From positions 248,001 through 312,000 of the forward strand of contig LNDW01000020.1 of the NCBI GenBank assembly GCA_001464815.1: DNA of 64,000 nt, in the 5' to 3' direction. The notes under the pieces are model-generated. The model searched no databases. It had not been told where the DNA came from and saw nothing but the letters and a program-made list of their open reading frames with translations. Of this stretch, positions 38,054 to 46,566 are shown piece by piece (the stretch's first letter is position 1; each line of letters starts with the position of its first letter). Position numbers and translations under genes: made by a program. The stretch is from Betaproteobacteria bacterium Ga0077527 (lineage in GTDB: Bacteria; Pseudomonadota; Gammaproteobacteria; Burkholderiales; SG8-41).

Positions 38054-38097
38054 CATCAAACAAAAAGCCCGCCGATTGGCGGGCTTTTTGTTTGATG
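38054..38097. terminator. Strong bidirectional terminator after the desaturase
   Basis: Two perfect 20-base arms, 38054-38073 and 38078-38097, with a GATT loop. The GC part is GCCCGCC/GGCGGGC and it is flanked by AAAAA on one side and TTTTT on the other. It begins 12 bases after the desaturase stop and can act in either direction. Confidence 0.9.
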
Positions 38098-38126
38098 GCC
38101 ATTTCCCTGGCAATCATTTCGAGATC

Positions 38127-38153
38127 ATAAAAAAACCCGCCTGACGGCGGGTT
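38127..38153 (-). terminator. Rho-independent terminator of rpmB-rpmG
   Basis: On the minus strand AACCCGCC, GTCA, GGCGGGTT form a stem-loop followed by a run of seven T. It lies 24 bases after the rpmG stop, which makes it the natural end of the rpmB-rpmG transcript. Confidence 0.88.
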
Positions 38154-38176
38154 CTTGATGGCCGCTGATGCGGCGC

Positions 38177-38332
38177 TTACTTGATCTTGCCTTCCTTGTA
38201 CACCACGTGCTTGCGCGCAACGGGATCGAACTTCTTGATCTCCATCTTCTCGGTCTGGGTGCGCTTGTTCTTGGTGGTGGTGTAGAAGTGGCCGGTACCG
38301 GCGGTTGATTCGAGTTTGATTTTTTCGCGCAT
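38177..38332 (-). CDS. rpmG: 50S ribosomal protein L33
   Basis: A 51-residue ribosomal protein: [20 protein letters not shown] followed by [20 protein letters not shown] and a lysine-rich end. It has the usual length and lacks the CxxC zinc pairs of some L33 forms. It lies 10 bases after rpmB and before a terminator. Confidence 0.97.
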   Translation of the reverse strand: MREKIKLESTAGTGHFYTTTKNKRTQTEKMEIKKFDPVARKHVVYKEGKIK

Positions 38333-38342
38333 GTTCGGCTCC

Positions 38343-38579
38343 TTAGATGCTCATGCCCTGCGCGCGCAGGTCGGCGAGGACGACATCGATGCCCTTGCGG
38401 TCGATGGTGCGCAGGCCGTTGGTGGAAACGCGCAGGCTGATCCAGCGGTTTTCACTCTCGACCCAGAAACGGCGTTTCTGCAGATTGGGCAGAAAACGAC
38501 GTTTTGTCTTGTTGTTGGCGTGGGAAACATTGTTCCCGACCATCGGCTTTTTGCCGGTGACGCAGCAGACCCGTGCCAT
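38343..38579 (-). CDS. rpmB: 50S ribosomal protein L28
   Basis: A 78-residue ribosomal protein: [20 protein letters not shown], then [20 protein letters not shown] and an RTIDRKGID segment. This matches L28 in length and motifs. The ATG at 38579 is the family start; 38675 is rejected. The order rpmB-rpmG is standard. Confidence 0.97.
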   Translation of the reverse strand: MARVCCVTGKKPMVGNNVSHANNKTKRRFLPNLQKRRFWVESENRWISLRVSTNGLRTIDRKGIDVVLADLRAQGMSI

Positions 38580-38675
38580 TGCAGTGCTCCGCGAATTCAG
38601 AAAAGGCGCGATGATACACGGATAGGCCACCTGCCTCAACCCTTGTCGGCATTCGCCCCAAAACCTGCGGGACAC

Positions 38676-38703
38676 ATAATAATCAATAAAAACAATGAGT
38701 TAA
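38676..38703 (-). repeat. AT-rich dispersed motif copy after radC
   Basis: On the minus strand the radC TAA is followed directly by ACTCATTGTTTTTATTGATT and ATTATG; the core ATTGTTTTTATTGAT is exact (38682-38696). It sits between radC and rpmB. Confidence 0.65.
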
Positions 38704-39374
38704 AGCAATCCACGCTCGGAAAAAGATAAAGCGCCATCACCGGCGATCACAAAATGATCGAGTACGCGGATATCGATCAGCGCCAGCGCCTGCTTCAGTG
38801 CCTGGGTCAGGACCTCGTCGGCCCGGCTCGGTTCAGCGACACCTGAGGGATGGTTGTGGGCAAAAATCACCGCGGCGGCGTTGTGGTGCAGCGCCCGCTT
38901 CACCACCTCGCGCGGATAGACGCTGGTCTGGGTCAGCGTGCCGCGGAACAGCTCCTCGCTCGCGGTGACCCGGTGCTGGGCATCAAGAAACACCGCGACA
39001 AACACTTCATGCGGCCGGCCATGCAGCATCAGCCGCAGATAGTCGCGCACCGCGCCGGGCCCGGACAATGCGGCGCCGGCTTCGAGTTTCTCGCGCAGTG
39101 TGCGGCGCGCAATTTCCAGCGCGGCCTGCAACAGCGCGTATTTCGCCGGCCCCAGACCGGGCTCGGCGCAAAAAGCCTCGCCCGACGCGCCGGCCAGTGC
39201 CGAGAGCGAACCAAAACGCGTCAGTTGATCCCGCGCCAGTTCGACCGCGCTTTTGCCCTTGACGCCGGTGCGCAGAAAAATCGCCACCAGCTCGGCATCG
39301 GACAGCGCCTGCGGCCCCTTGCCCAGCAGCTTCTCGCGTGGCCGGTCATCCAGCGGCCAGTCGGTAATCGCCAT
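38700..39374 (-). CDS. radC: RadC-family JAB-domain protein
   Basis: A 224-residue protein with an N-terminal helix-hairpin-helix region ([20 protein letters not shown]) and a JAB/MPN metalloprotease-like domain with the JAMM pattern [20 protein letters not shown]. RadC was long linked to DNA repair, but its actual role is unresolved. The ATG at 39374 has GGAGG 4 bases upstream; the GTG at 39377 overlaps that site. It is divergent from coaBC, the common arrangement. Confidence 0.94.
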   Translation of the reverse strand: MAITDWPLDDRPREKLLGKGPQALSDAELVAIFLRTGVKGKSAVELARDQLTRFGSLSALAGASGEAFCAEPGLGPAKYALLQAALEIARRTLREKLEAGAALSGPGAVRDYLRLMLHGRPHEVFVAVFLDAQHRVTASEELFRGTLTQTSVYPREVVKRALHHNAAAVIFAHNHPSGVAEPSRADEVLTQALKQALALIDIRVLDHFVIAGDGALSFSERGLL

Positions 39375-39483
39375 CACACCTCCCCTGTTGTTCTGAACTG
39401 CCGATACAACAAGAACGCGCCGCCGCGGGCACGGTTTACCCGCCGCCGGATTTGCAGTTACACTTCCCGTCCCCCAAGGCAGG

Positions 39484-40728
39484 ATGCGCTACGTGTCTGA
39501 TATTGCTGGAAAAAACGACCCCACCAACCGTCCGCGCCGGAAAATCCTGCTCGGGATCACCGGCGGCGTCGCTGCATACAAGGCGGCTGAGCTGGTGCGC
39601 CGCCTCGGCGACCGCGGCATCGAGGTACATGTGGTGATGACCGAGGCCGCCTGCGGCTTCATCACCCCGGCCACGCTGCAGGCACTGTCCGGCCATCCGG
39701 TCTATACCAGCATGTGGGACGGCCGCATCGATAACGGCATGCCGCACATCGAACTCACGCGCGACAAGGACGCCATCGTCATCGCACCGGCCACCGCCGA
39801 TTTCATCGCGAAATGTGTACATGGCCTCGCCGATGACCTGCTGTCGACGCTGTGCCTGGCGCGGGACTGCCCGCTGATCGTGGCCCCGGCGATGAACCGC
39901 CAGATGTGGGAACACGCGGCGACGCAACGCAATGTCGCGCAGATCCGCAGCGACGGCGTCACCGTGCTTGGCCCCGACAGCGGCGATCAGGCCTGCGGCG
40001 AGACCGGCATGGGCCGGATGCTCGAGCCCGAGGCGCTGGCCGAGGGCATCGCAGCCTTCCTCGCGCCGAAAACCCTTTTGGGCAAACGCGTGCTGATGAC
40101 CGCGGGCCCGACCTTCGAGCCGATCGACGCAGTGCGCGGCATCACCAACCGCAGTTCGGGCAAGATGGGCTACGCCATTGCCCGCGCCGCAATTGCCGCC
40201 GGTGCCGAAGTCACGCTGGTCTCCGGGCCGGTGAGCCTCGCCGCCCCGGTGGGCGCGGCGATGGTGCGCGTACAGAGCGCCGCCGAAATGTTTGCCGCCG
40301 TGCAGAAGCATGTCGCGAAGACCGACATCTTCATCGGCGTCGCCGCGGTTGCCGACTACCGCGTGGCCGCGCCGCGCAAGCACAAGATCAAGAAAACCGA
40401 GGAAGACCAGCTGCGCATCGACCTGCTGCCGAATGCCGACATCCTCGGCTGGGTTGCCTCGCGGCCGAAGCCGCCGTTCAGCGTCGGCTTCGCCGCTGAA
40501 AGCCGCAATCTCGACCGTTACGCCGACGAGAAGCGCCGCCGCAAGAAGGTGAAGCTGATGATCGCCAACCTTGCACAGAATGCGATCGGCGCCGACGACA
40601 ACGAAGTTTCACTGATGGACGACAACGGCACCCATCGCCTGCCGCGTGCTCCGAAGGATGCCGTCGCGGTCGAGATCGTCCGCCACATTGCTGCACTCTG
40701 CAGCAGTACCAAACGCAAACCGCGATAA
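39484..40728 (+). CDS. coaBC: Bifunctional phosphopantothenoylcysteine decarboxylase/synthetase
   Basis: A 414-residue enzyme for two steps of coenzyme A synthesis. The CoaC part (~20-195) has [20 protein letters not shown], the His-containing [20 protein letters not shown] region and [12 protein letters not shown]. The CoaB part follows ([20 protein letters not shown] then [24 protein letters not shown]). The N-terminus is ~18 residues longer than in some homologues. It is followed by dut, a common pairing, 52 bases away. Confidence 0.96.
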   Translation: MRYVSDIAGKNDPTNRPRRKILLGITGGVAAYKAAELVRRLGDRGIEVHVVMTEAACGFITPATLQALSGHPVYTSMWDGRIDNGMPHIELTRDKDAIVIAPATADFIAKCVHGLADDLLSTLCLARDCPLIVAPAMNRQMWEHAATQRNVAQIRSDGVTVLGPDSGDQACGETGMGRMLEPEALAEGIAAFLAPKTLLGKRVLMTAGPTFEPIDAVRGITNRSSGKMGYAIARAAIAAGAEVTLVSGPVSLAAPVGAAMVRVQSAAEMFAAVQKHVAKTDIFIGVAAVADYRVAAPRKHKIKKTEEDQLRIDLLPNADILGWVASRPKPPFSVGFAAESRNLDRYADEKRRRKKVKLMIANLAQNAIGADDNEVSLMDDNGTHRLPRAPKDAVAVEIVRHIAALCSSTKRKPR

Positions 40729-40780
40729 ACCGCAGGGCCGTCCTTCAGCCGTCCACCGTTTTTCCTTCATTCAAGGCCGC

Positions 40781-41230
40781 ATGAAATCCATCGCCGTCAA
40801 AATCCTCGACGCACGTCTGCGCGGGCAGATGCCCGCCTATGCCACTCCCGGCTCCGCCGGCCTCGACCTGCGCGCCTGCCTAGAAGTGCCGCTGACGCTG
40901 CAGCCGGGCCAGACCGAGCTGATCCCCGCCGGCATGGCCATCCACATTGCCGATCCGGGACTTGCAGCGATGATCCTGCCGCGCTCCGGACTCGGCCACA
41001 AACACGGCATCGTACTCGGCAACCTGGTCGGGCTGATCGACTCCGACTATCAGGGCCAGCTTTTTGTCTCGACCTGGAACCGCGGCAATGTCGCATTCAC
41101 CATCAATCCGATGGAACGCCTGGCACAGCTGGTGGTCGTACCGGTGGTGCAGGTGGCGTTTGACGTCGTCGACGATTTTGATGTCTCCAGCCGTGGTGCC
41201 GGCGGGTTTGGAAGCAGCGGAAGAACCTAG
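40781..41230 (+). CDS. dut: Deoxyuridine 5'-triphosphate nucleotidohydrolase (dUTPase)
   Basis: A 149-residue trimeric enzyme converting dUTP to dUMP, limiting uracil in DNA. The five dUTPase motifs are visible: [14 protein letters not shown] (I), [16 protein letters not shown] (II), [19 protein letters not shown] (III), [11 protein letters not shown] (IV) and [11 protein letters not shown] (V). The ATG at 40781 is the family start. A heptad repeat element begins 17 bases after its stop. Confidence 0.97.
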   Translation: MKSIAVKILDARLRGQMPAYATPGSAGLDLRACLEVPLTLQPGQTELIPAGMAIHIADPGLAAMILPRSGLGHKHGIVLGNLVGLIDSDYQGQLFVSTWNRGNVAFTINPMERLAQLVVVPVVQVAFDVVDDFDVSSRGAGGFGSSGRT

Positions 41231-41247
41231 CTATAAGCGTGGAGTAA

Positions 41248-41339
41248 TGACAAGGGCACACTTGAAGCGAAGCAATGATGCGCACAGGTATCCAGTGGAG
41301 ATGTGATTGAACTCATCACTCGTCACTCATCGTTCAGCA
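41248..41339. repeat. Head-plus-heptad repeat element, copy 3
   Basis: The conserved head is 41248-41280 (TGACAAGGGCACACTTGAAG, then CGAAGCAATGATG). After 31 bases come four heptads at 41312-41339: CTCATCA, CTCGTCA, CTCATCG, TTCAGCA. It begins 17 bases after the dut stop. The heptads are read as codons at the start of the CbiX-like gene. Confidence 0.75.
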
Positions 41340-41723
41340 CTGCTTTTATTCGCCCACGGCGCACGCGACCCCGAATGGGCCGAACCGTTTCGCGACATCG
41401 CGCTGCAGGTCGAGGGTATGCGGCCCGATCTTGTGGTACGTCTGGCCTTCCTTGAATTCCAGGCGCCATCACTGCCCGAGGCCATTTCAGCGCTGGTCGC
41501 CGAGGGCCATCACGAGATCCGTGTCGCCCCCCTGTTCATGGCGCAGGGCGGCCACCTCAAGAAGGACGTGCCGGTGCTGCTCGACGGCATCCGCGCCAGC
41601 CATCCCGGCCTGCGCATCGAACTGCTGCAGGCCATCGGTGACGCACCGGAACTGCGCCAGGCGATCGCCCGCTGGCTGGTCCGTTCGTCGCCGCAATCGT
41701 CCACCCCCGGGAGCGGTGCATGA
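41307..41723 (+). CDS. CbiX/SirB-like sirohydrochlorin chelatase
   Basis: A 138-residue single-domain chelatase with the metal-binding His in LLFAHGARDPEW and GGHLKKDVPVLLDGI; EFQAPSLPEAISALVAEG is typical of CbiX. It could insert Co or Fe into sirohydrochlorin; neither a siroheme nor a cobalamin cluster is visible. The best start is TTG at 41307, so the first ~11 residues (NSSLVTHRSA) are encoded by a heptad repeat. It overlaps the DUF192 gene by 4 bases. Confidence 0.85.
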   Translation: MNSSLVTHRSALLLFAHGARDPEWAEPFRDIALQVEGMRPDLVVRLAFLEFQAPSLPEAISALVAEGHHEIRVAPLFMAQGGHLKKDVPVLLDGIRASHPGLRIELLQAIGDAPELRQAIARWLVRSSPQSSTPGSGA

Positions 41724-42172
41724 AACGCTGGATCGCATTGATGCTGCTGTGCTTCACCGCCGGCACCGCGCCGGCCCAAACACCCTCGCAGAACCCGATG
41801 CCGGTGATGGAACTGCGCATCGGCAAGCACACACTGAATGCCGAAGTCGCCCACACCGAACCCGACCGCATGCAGGGTCTGATGCACCGGCGCATGCTGC
41901 CCGAGAATCGCGGCATGCTGTTCGTGTTCACCAACGTCGCACTGCACGGCATGTGGATGATGAACACGTACATCCCGCTGTCTGTGGCCTTTGTCGATGA
42001 ATCGGGAACCATCATCAACATCGAGGACATGCAGCCACATACCCGTGATGCGCACAATGCGAAAAAACCGGTGCGTTATGCGCTGGAAATGAACCAGGGC
42101 TGGTTCCGCAAACGCGGCATTGGCCCGGGCGCAAAGATCGAAGGCCTTGACAAGGCACCGGCACCGCGCTGA
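41720..42172 (+). CDS. DUF192 family exported protein
   Basis: A 150-residue protein with a signal peptide (MKRWIALMLLCFTAGTAPAQ) and a DUF192 domain: VMELRIGKHTLNAEVAHTEP, GLMHRRMLPENRGMLFVF, HGMWMMNTYIPLSVAFVDE and EMNQGWFRKRGIGPGAKI. Members are small periplasmic or secreted proteins of unknown function. It overlaps the CbiX-like gene by 4 bases and is followed by a strong terminator. Confidence 0.9.
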   Translation: MKRWIALMLLCFTAGTAPAQTPSQNPMPVMELRIGKHTLNAEVAHTEPDRMQGLMHRRMLPENRGMLFVFTNVALHGMWMMNTYIPLSVAFVDESGTIINIEDMQPHTRDAHNAKKPVRYALEMNQGWFRKRGIGPGAKIEGLDKAPAPR

Positions 42173-42208
42173 CCGGTGATTGAAACAAACGCCGGTGCGG
42201 TTTCCGCA

Positions 42209-42250
42209 GGCGTAAAAAAACCCGGGGGGAAGCCCGGGTTTTTTTACGCC
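42209..42250. terminator. Perfect bidirectional terminator
   Basis: Perfect 18-base arms at 42209-42226 and 42233-42250: an outer GGCGTAAAAAAA/TTTTTTTACGCC and an inner CCCGGG/CCCGGG, with the loop GGGAAG. It separates the convergent DUF192 and PuuD-like genes and serves both. Confidence 0.93.
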
Positions 42251-42275
42251 CCTGTGAGGGTGCGGTGCCGCTGCC

Positions 42276-42860
42276 TCAGATCGGGGTGTTCTGCTGCGCC
42301 ACCATGCAGAACAGCATCGGGATCGACAGCATGGTGTTGGCGCGCGAGGTCAGCATTGCCAGACGCGCGGCTTTCGCCTTGGCATCCGCGTCAACCTGCA
42401 CGATGCCCAATGCCTTTTTCTGGTTAGGCCAGATGATGAACCAGACGTTGAAGGCCATGATCAGCGCCAGCCACATACCGATGCCAATATAGACGTATCC
42501 CGGGCCAAACATCAGCGCCTTGCCCAGGTACTGGAACATGCTGGCTACGATGAGGCCGGTGACAACCGTGGCGAGCGCCGCCCAGCGAAACCAAAACAGT
42601 GCGGCCGGTGCGATCACCTTGCCGATTGCCGGCTTCTGCTCATCGGGAATTTTCGGCATCGAAGGAATCTGCACGAAGTTGAAGTAATAAAGCAGGCCGA
42701 TCCACATGATGCCCGAAAGCACGTGCAGCCAGCGGAAAACGAAGGCCCACCAGGCATGGTCGCCGCCGCGGGCGCCGCCTCCGGTGGCGATGATGATCAC
42801 GGCCAGAATCACAAACCCGGCCAGTACGGTGCGTCCCAAGGACTGGAATATGGCTCCCAT
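42276..42860 (-). CDS. PuuD/urate-oxidase-N-type membrane protein
   Basis: A 194-residue membrane protein with about four to five helices. It carries DHAWWAFVFRWLHVLSGIMW, then GLLYYFNFVQIPSMPKI, and FNVWFIIWPNQKKALGIV, matching the membrane domain of urate hydroxylase PuuD (urate oxidase N-terminal family). True PuuD has an added cytochrome c domain, absent here. The conserved His/Trp pattern suggests heme binding, but the reaction is unproven. GGAGG-like bases precede the ATG. Confidence 0.8.
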   Translation of the reverse strand: MGAIFQSLGRTVLAGFVILAVIIIATGGGARGGDHAWWAFVFRWLHVLSGIMWIGLLYYFNFVQIPSMPKIPDEQKPAIGKVIAPAALFWFRWAALATVVTGLIVASMFQYLGKALMFGPGYVYIGIGMWLALIMAFNVWFIIWPNQKKALGIVQVDADAKAKAARLAMLTSRANTMLSIPMLFCMVAQQNTPI

Positions 42861-42969
42861 CGGTTTTCTCCTCTTGCGATTGCGCTGCTAATGTTGAACG
42901 ACCCGGGATCCGGGAAAAACTGGCCGGAAGTCTACCACGCCGGGGCAGCGCCGGCCTGAAGACGGGGAC

Positions 42970-43938
42970 TCAGGCCGCTGCGAGGCTGCCGGTCTCGACG
43001 GCAGCGATTGCCTTCGCCTGATTCAGATCCTGCGCATAGCCGCAACCATAAAGACAGCAGGCAATCTGGTTGGCGATCGGTGCCGGCATCGGTATGCGGC
43101 CTTCGAGTACGCCACTGATCCAGTGCGCGGTGGCCTTGAGATCCTGCGCCGCGGGCAGCGGATGCGCGCAGCGCGCGGTGGCTTCCGCCTCGAACAGCAG
43201 TTTGACACGGCCTTCACTGACCAGCGTCATCGCCGGCCGGCGCTCGGCATCAATCACCGCATCGGCATCGGCTGACTCAAAAATCAGCGCCGTCGAGCCG
43301 CTGTCGCAGAGTAATTCGAGCAGCACCTCCGACTCTTCGGCATTCACCGCTGGGAGCAGTTGCAGCGCATTGCCGCCAAAAGGATCGGCAAGCCGCGCCA
43401 GCAACTTCGCAAGTGCACCGCCGCCAAGACGAGCGCGAAGCGCGAGCAGATTGGCCAACGCCGGCGAGATCGCGCCGGTGGGCACGAAGGCGGTTCGGCC
43501 CGAGGCCAGCACCTGCTGCGCCTGGGCGAGGCTCGCCACCGGCATCACACCGAGTTCGCGGAACAGATAGGCCGATGACACACTGGCTCCGCCGCTCAGC
43601 GCGCCGTGTGCCAACACCGGAATGCCCAGGCGCTGCAGGCTCAATGCGAGCAGCGGGGCCAGATTGGGATGACTGCGCGCGGTGCCGTACGCCGGCATCA
43701 GCACCGGCCGCCACTGCAAAGCCGGCAACTGAGCCTGGAAGACGCGTGAGCCCAGCGCCGAAAGGGCGCCGTGCAACTCGTTGCGGCTGACCGGGCGCTG
43801 TTGCAGCAGGGCGAGCAGCGCACCCGTCTCCAGTTCGGGCATGCCGCCGTCAAACACCGCTGAAAACAGCGTCTCCGCTTCCTGTTCCGACAGGGCCTGG
43901 CCTTCGGCCAGCCAGTCGATCATCTGCACCCAGTTCAT
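42970..43938 (-). CDS. ybiB: YbiB-like DNA-binding protein (anthranilate phosphoribosyltransferase fold)
   Basis: A 322-residue protein with the N-terminal helical domain of the phosphoribosyltransferase class III (LAEGQALSEQEAETLFSAVF) and the larger alpha/beta domain, including LPALQWRPVLMPAYGTARSH, HGALSGGASVSSAYLFRELG and AEESEVLLELL. E. coli YbiB (TrpD2) has this fold but binds nucleic acid rather than acting as TrpD. About 230 bases upstream, up to pcm, hold no clear gene. Confidence 0.85.
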   Translation of the reverse strand: MNWVQMIDWLAEGQALSEQEAETLFSAVFDGGMPELETGALLALLQQRPVSRNELHGALSALGSRVFQAQLPALQWRPVLMPAYGTARSHPNLAPLLALSLQRLGIPVLAHGALSGGASVSSAYLFRELGVMPVASLAQAQQVLASGRTAFVPTGAISPALANLLALRARLGGGALAKLLARLADPFGGNALQLLPAVNAEESEVLLELLCDSGSTALIFESADADAVIDAERRPAMTLVSEGRVKLLFEAEATARCAHPLPAAQDLKATAHWISGVLEGRIPMPAPIANQIACCLYGCGYAQDLNQAKAIAAVETGSLAAA

Positions 43939-44168
43939 AAGTCCGACCTCGCTGCCCGGATTGCCGGGCGGGAATTGCCTGAATCACTGAGCAACCCCCG
44001 TGCCATCCGCATCAGCGGCGCAACCAGAGGAGAAAGCGGGGCCACATCACGAAGAATTGCCACGCCACGGTGCACGTCAGTCTGCTGTCGCTTTATTTTG
44101 GTGCCGCGGCAACACCGCGCACACAATTGCTGCACCGCATCGAAAAATCGCGACGGCAGCACCCCTGC

Positions 44169-44909
44169 TCAACGCAGGGTCCGTGTCAACGGTACAAAAC
44201 GCACATCCAGCACCTTGCGCCGTGTCACCGTTCCACGACTGTCCTTGCTGATCACAAACAGGGACTGCACGGCATCCGGCGCACCAACCGGAATCACCAG
44301 GCGTCCGCCGGGCCGCAGTTGATCGATCAACGGTTGCGGCACCTCGGGCGCCGCGGCAGTGACCATGATCGCGTCGAACGGCGCCTCATCGGGCCAGCCG
44401 GCGTAACCGTCGCCAATCCGCGTATGGATATTGCGATAACCCGCGGCGCCGAGGGCGCGCGCCGCTTCGCGCGCAAGCGGCTCGACGATCTCGATGCTGT
44501 ACACCGCGCGCACCAGCTCACCGAGCACTGCTGCCTGATAACCCGATCCGGTACCGACCTCGAGCACCTTGTCGCCGGGTTGCGTGTTGAGCAGGTCGGT
44601 CATCAGCGCGACAATGAAAGGCTGCGAGATGGTCTGGCCGCGGCCAATCACGAGCGGACGATTGTCGTAAGCCTCGGCGACAAGTGCCTGCGGCACATAA
44701 CGCTCGCGCTCTACACGGCGCAGCGCGGCGACCACCCTCGGATCGAGCACGCTGCGGCCGGTCTCACGCGCGGTTTCGCGGGCGAGGTGCTCGATTTCGG
44801 CAATCATGCGGTTGCGGCGCTGCGTATTGTCATCAGCGGCAGCACTCATGACGGCTCCAAGCCATAGCAGGGCCAGCAAAACGAAAAAACGGTAAAAGAA
44901 AAAGGGCAT
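44169..44909 (-). CDS. pcm: Exported protein-L-isoaspartate O-methyltransferase
   Basis: A 246-residue SAM methyltransferase that repairs isoaspartyl residues. Family motifs: RERYVPQALVAEAYDNRPLV, IGRGQTISQPFIVALMTDLL and VLEVGTGSGYQAAVLGELV. Unlike the usual cytosolic enzyme it begins with a hydrophobic signal-like segment (MPFFFYRFFVLLALLWLGAV, then MSAAADD), so it is probably periplasmic. The ATG at 44909 lies in the hairpin of a terminator-like structure; MPFFF is encoded by its T tract. An in-frame codon at 44948 would precede the hairpin. Confidence 0.88.
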   Translation of the reverse strand: MPFFFYRFFVLLALLWLGAVMSAAADDNTQRRNRMIAEIEHLARETARETGRSVLDPRVVAALRRVERERYVPQALVAEAYDNRPLVIGRGQTISQPFIVALMTDLLNTQPGDKVLEVGTGSGYQAAVLGELVRAVYSIEIVEPLAREAARALGAAGYRNIHTRIGDGYAGWPDEAPFDAIMVTAAAPEVPQPLIDQLRPGGRLVIPVGAPDAVQSLFVISKDSRGTVTRRKVLDVRFVPLTRTLR

Positions 44910-44927
44910 ACCGTTTCCAGTATGCCC
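44894..44927 (-). terminator. Terminator-like hairpin overlapping the pcm start codon
   Basis: On the minus strand GGGCATAC, TGGAAACG, GTATGCCC form an 8-base stem followed by TTTTTCTTTT. It lies about 45 bases after the psiF-like stop and looks like a Rho-independent terminator for that gene. The ATG of the exported pcm is inside the second arm and its first codons are the T tract. Confidence 0.65.
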
Positions 44928-44970
44928 CTCACGATGCGGCCGCGGCAATGCGGCTGCCCGCTTCAGTCCA

Positions 44971-45366
44971 TCAGCCTTTCAGGCAACTGCTCATGAACTT
45001 CTTGCGGTCATCGCCCGACTTGCCTTCGGCCTTGGCACTGCAGTCCTTCATGCGCTGCTGCTGCTTTTTCTGCGCTTCGCTCGGCTCTTTCTTGCCATCG
45101 TCGCCCTTCAGGCAGCTGCTCATGAACGACTTGCGTTCATCGCCGGTCTTGCCTTCGGCTTTGTCGTTGCAGGACTTCATGCGCTCCTGCTGTTTCTTCT
45201 GCGCTTCGCTGGGTTCTTTTTTTGGCTTCTCGGCAGCTTTCTCGGCTTTCTTTTCAGCAGCAGGTGCGCCTTTTTTCGCTTCGCCTTTCGGGTCGGCTTT
45301 TTCAGCAGCGTAGGCACCCGACACGGCAAACAGCGCGCAGAACAGGGCGGTGATCAGTTGTTTCAT
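44971..45366 (-). CDS. PsiF-repeat exported protein
   Basis: A 131-residue secreted protein with a signal peptide (cleavage after GAYA), a Lys/Ala/Glu-rich linker, and two PsiF repeats of ~37 residues, each with KKEPSEAQKKQQxRMKxC and ending FMSSCLKG. Each repeat has two cysteines that may form a disulfide. E. coli PsiF is phosphate-starvation-induced, but no Pho box is visible here. CGAGGAGTCCCAG precedes the ATG at 45366. A copy of the AT-rich motif lies just upstream. Confidence 0.88.
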   Translation of the reverse strand: MKQLITALFCALFAVSGAYAAEKADPKGEAKKGAPAAEKKAEKAAEKPKKEPSEAQKKQQERMKSCNDKAEGKTGDERKSFMSSCLKGDDGKKEPSEAQKKQQQRMKDCSAKAEGKSGDDRKKFMSSCLKG

Positions 45367-45380
45367 CTGGGACTCCTCGT

Positions 45381-45409
45381 AAATTATTAAATAAAAACAA
45401 TGACTTATG
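45381..45409 (-). repeat. AT-rich dispersed motif copy upstream of the psiF-like gene
   Basis: On the minus strand: ACATAAGTCATTGTTTTTAT followed by TTAATAATTT. It matches ATAAGT-x-ATTGTTTTTATT; the final GAT is TAA here. It lies between the LLM oxidoreductase stop and the psiF-like ATG, 15 bases from the latter, so it may also affect its promoter or leader. Confidence 0.6.
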
Positions 45410-45523
45410 TTATTTCTTATGGGGATCATCAAGGCCCGCCGGTTTGTTGCGGCGACCCCGGCCTGACAGCGACATTAACGCCGGCCGGTTGCGTGCGGAT
45501 GACAGCGGGATGAGCGCAGGGCT

Positions 45524-46537
45524 TCAGCCAGCCTGCAGCGCGAAGGTTTCAGCGAGCAGTCCGTAGGAGCGCAACCGCGACTCATAGTCACCGGTGATGG
45601 TGATCACCATCAGTTCGTCGGCCTCGAATTGCGCCTGCACTTCAAGCAGGCGCTCGCGCACTTCGCCGGGCGTGCCCAGCACCACACGGCGGCGGTGATG
45701 ACGGATGCGTGCGCGGTCGGCATCGGTGTAGGGATAACGCTCCGCTTCTTCCAGTGTCGGCACCGGCTGGTTGACCCCGTAATCCATGTTCAGCCGCCGC
45801 AGATCAACACTCTGCGCCAGGCGCTCGGCCTGCGCACGGGTCTCGGCACAAATCACAAACACGCAGACCATCGCCTGCGGCAGCGGCTCGCGTGGTGAAG
45901 GCTGGTAACGGCGGCGAAAATCGCGCGTCACGCCATCACCGCCCTGCGCGCTGATGAAATGGGCGAAGGCAAAACGCTGCCCGAGTTCCGCAGCCAGCGC
46001 GCCGCTGTAGTCCGATGAACCAAGCAGCCAGATCTGCGGCGCACCCGGTCCCATCGGCTGCGCCTTCACTTTGGCGAAGGGATGGTTGCCCGGAATTTCG
46101 TCATTCAGATAGGCATCGAGGAAACGCACCTGGTCGGGAAAATCATCGGCGGAAGGGTAACGCCCCTCCCCCATCGCCATCGCGGTGGCCTGGTCACCGC
46201 CGGGCGCACGGCCGATGCCGAGGTCGATGCGTCCCGGAAACAGCGCCTCGAGCATGCGGAACTGCTCGGCGATTTTCAGCGGGCTGTAGTACGGCAGCAG
46301 CACACCGCCGGTGCCGACACGGATTTTTGAGGTCACCGAGGCGATGCGGGTGATCAGGATTTCCGGGCAGGGATCGGCCAGCGCCATGATCGAGTGATGC
46401 TCGGCACACCAGTACCGGTGATAACCCCAGGCTTCCGCCTGCTGCGCCAGGCGCAGCGTCTGCGCGATGGCTTCACGCGGCGTGGTGCCGCTGATGATCG
46501 GCGACTGGTCGAGGACACTGAGTTTTGGTTTTGTCAT
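45524..46537 (-). CDS. LLM-class flavin-dependent oxidoreductase
   Basis: A 337-residue TIM-barrel protein of the bacterial luciferase-like (LLM) class. It has the family start KLSVLDQSPIISGTTPREAI, RYWCAEHHSIMALADPCPEI and RVGTGGVLLPYYSPLKIAEQ, then RIDLGIGRAPGGDQATA. These proteins use FMN or F420; this one looks like the FMN-type YhbW/luxA-like group. The substrate is unknown. The gene ends 90 bases before an AT-rich motif and is preceded by an inverted-repeat element. Confidence 0.92.
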   Translation of the reverse strand: MTKPKLSVLDQSPIISGTTPREAIAQTLRLAQQAEAWGYHRYWCAEHHSIMALADPCPEILITRIASVTSKIRVGTGGVLLPYYSPLKIAEQFRMLEALFPGRIDLGIGRAPGGDQATAMAMGEGRYPSADDFPDQVRFLDAYLNDEIPGNHPFAKVKAQPMGPGAPQIWLLGSSDYSGALAAELGQRFAFAHFISAQGGDGVTRDFRRRYQPSPREPLPQAMVCVFVICAETRAQAERLAQSVDLRRLNMDYGVNQPVPTLEEAERYPYTDADRARIRHHRRRVVLGTPGEVRERLLEVQAQFEADELMVITITGDYESRLRSYGLLAETFALQAG

Positions 46538-46566
46538 GAAAGATCAAGGTCAAGGTCAAAGGCTTC

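Noticed and set aside
43954..43969. GCCCGG-ATTG-CCGGGC as a terminator before the YbiB-like gene
   Set aside because: The stem is only 6 bases and no T run follows on either strand.
43935..44162. A 75-codon minus-strand frame between pcm and the YbiB-like gene
   Set aside because: GTG start with no ribosome site, no family match, and it overlaps the ybiB start; it may be a relic but I cannot support it.
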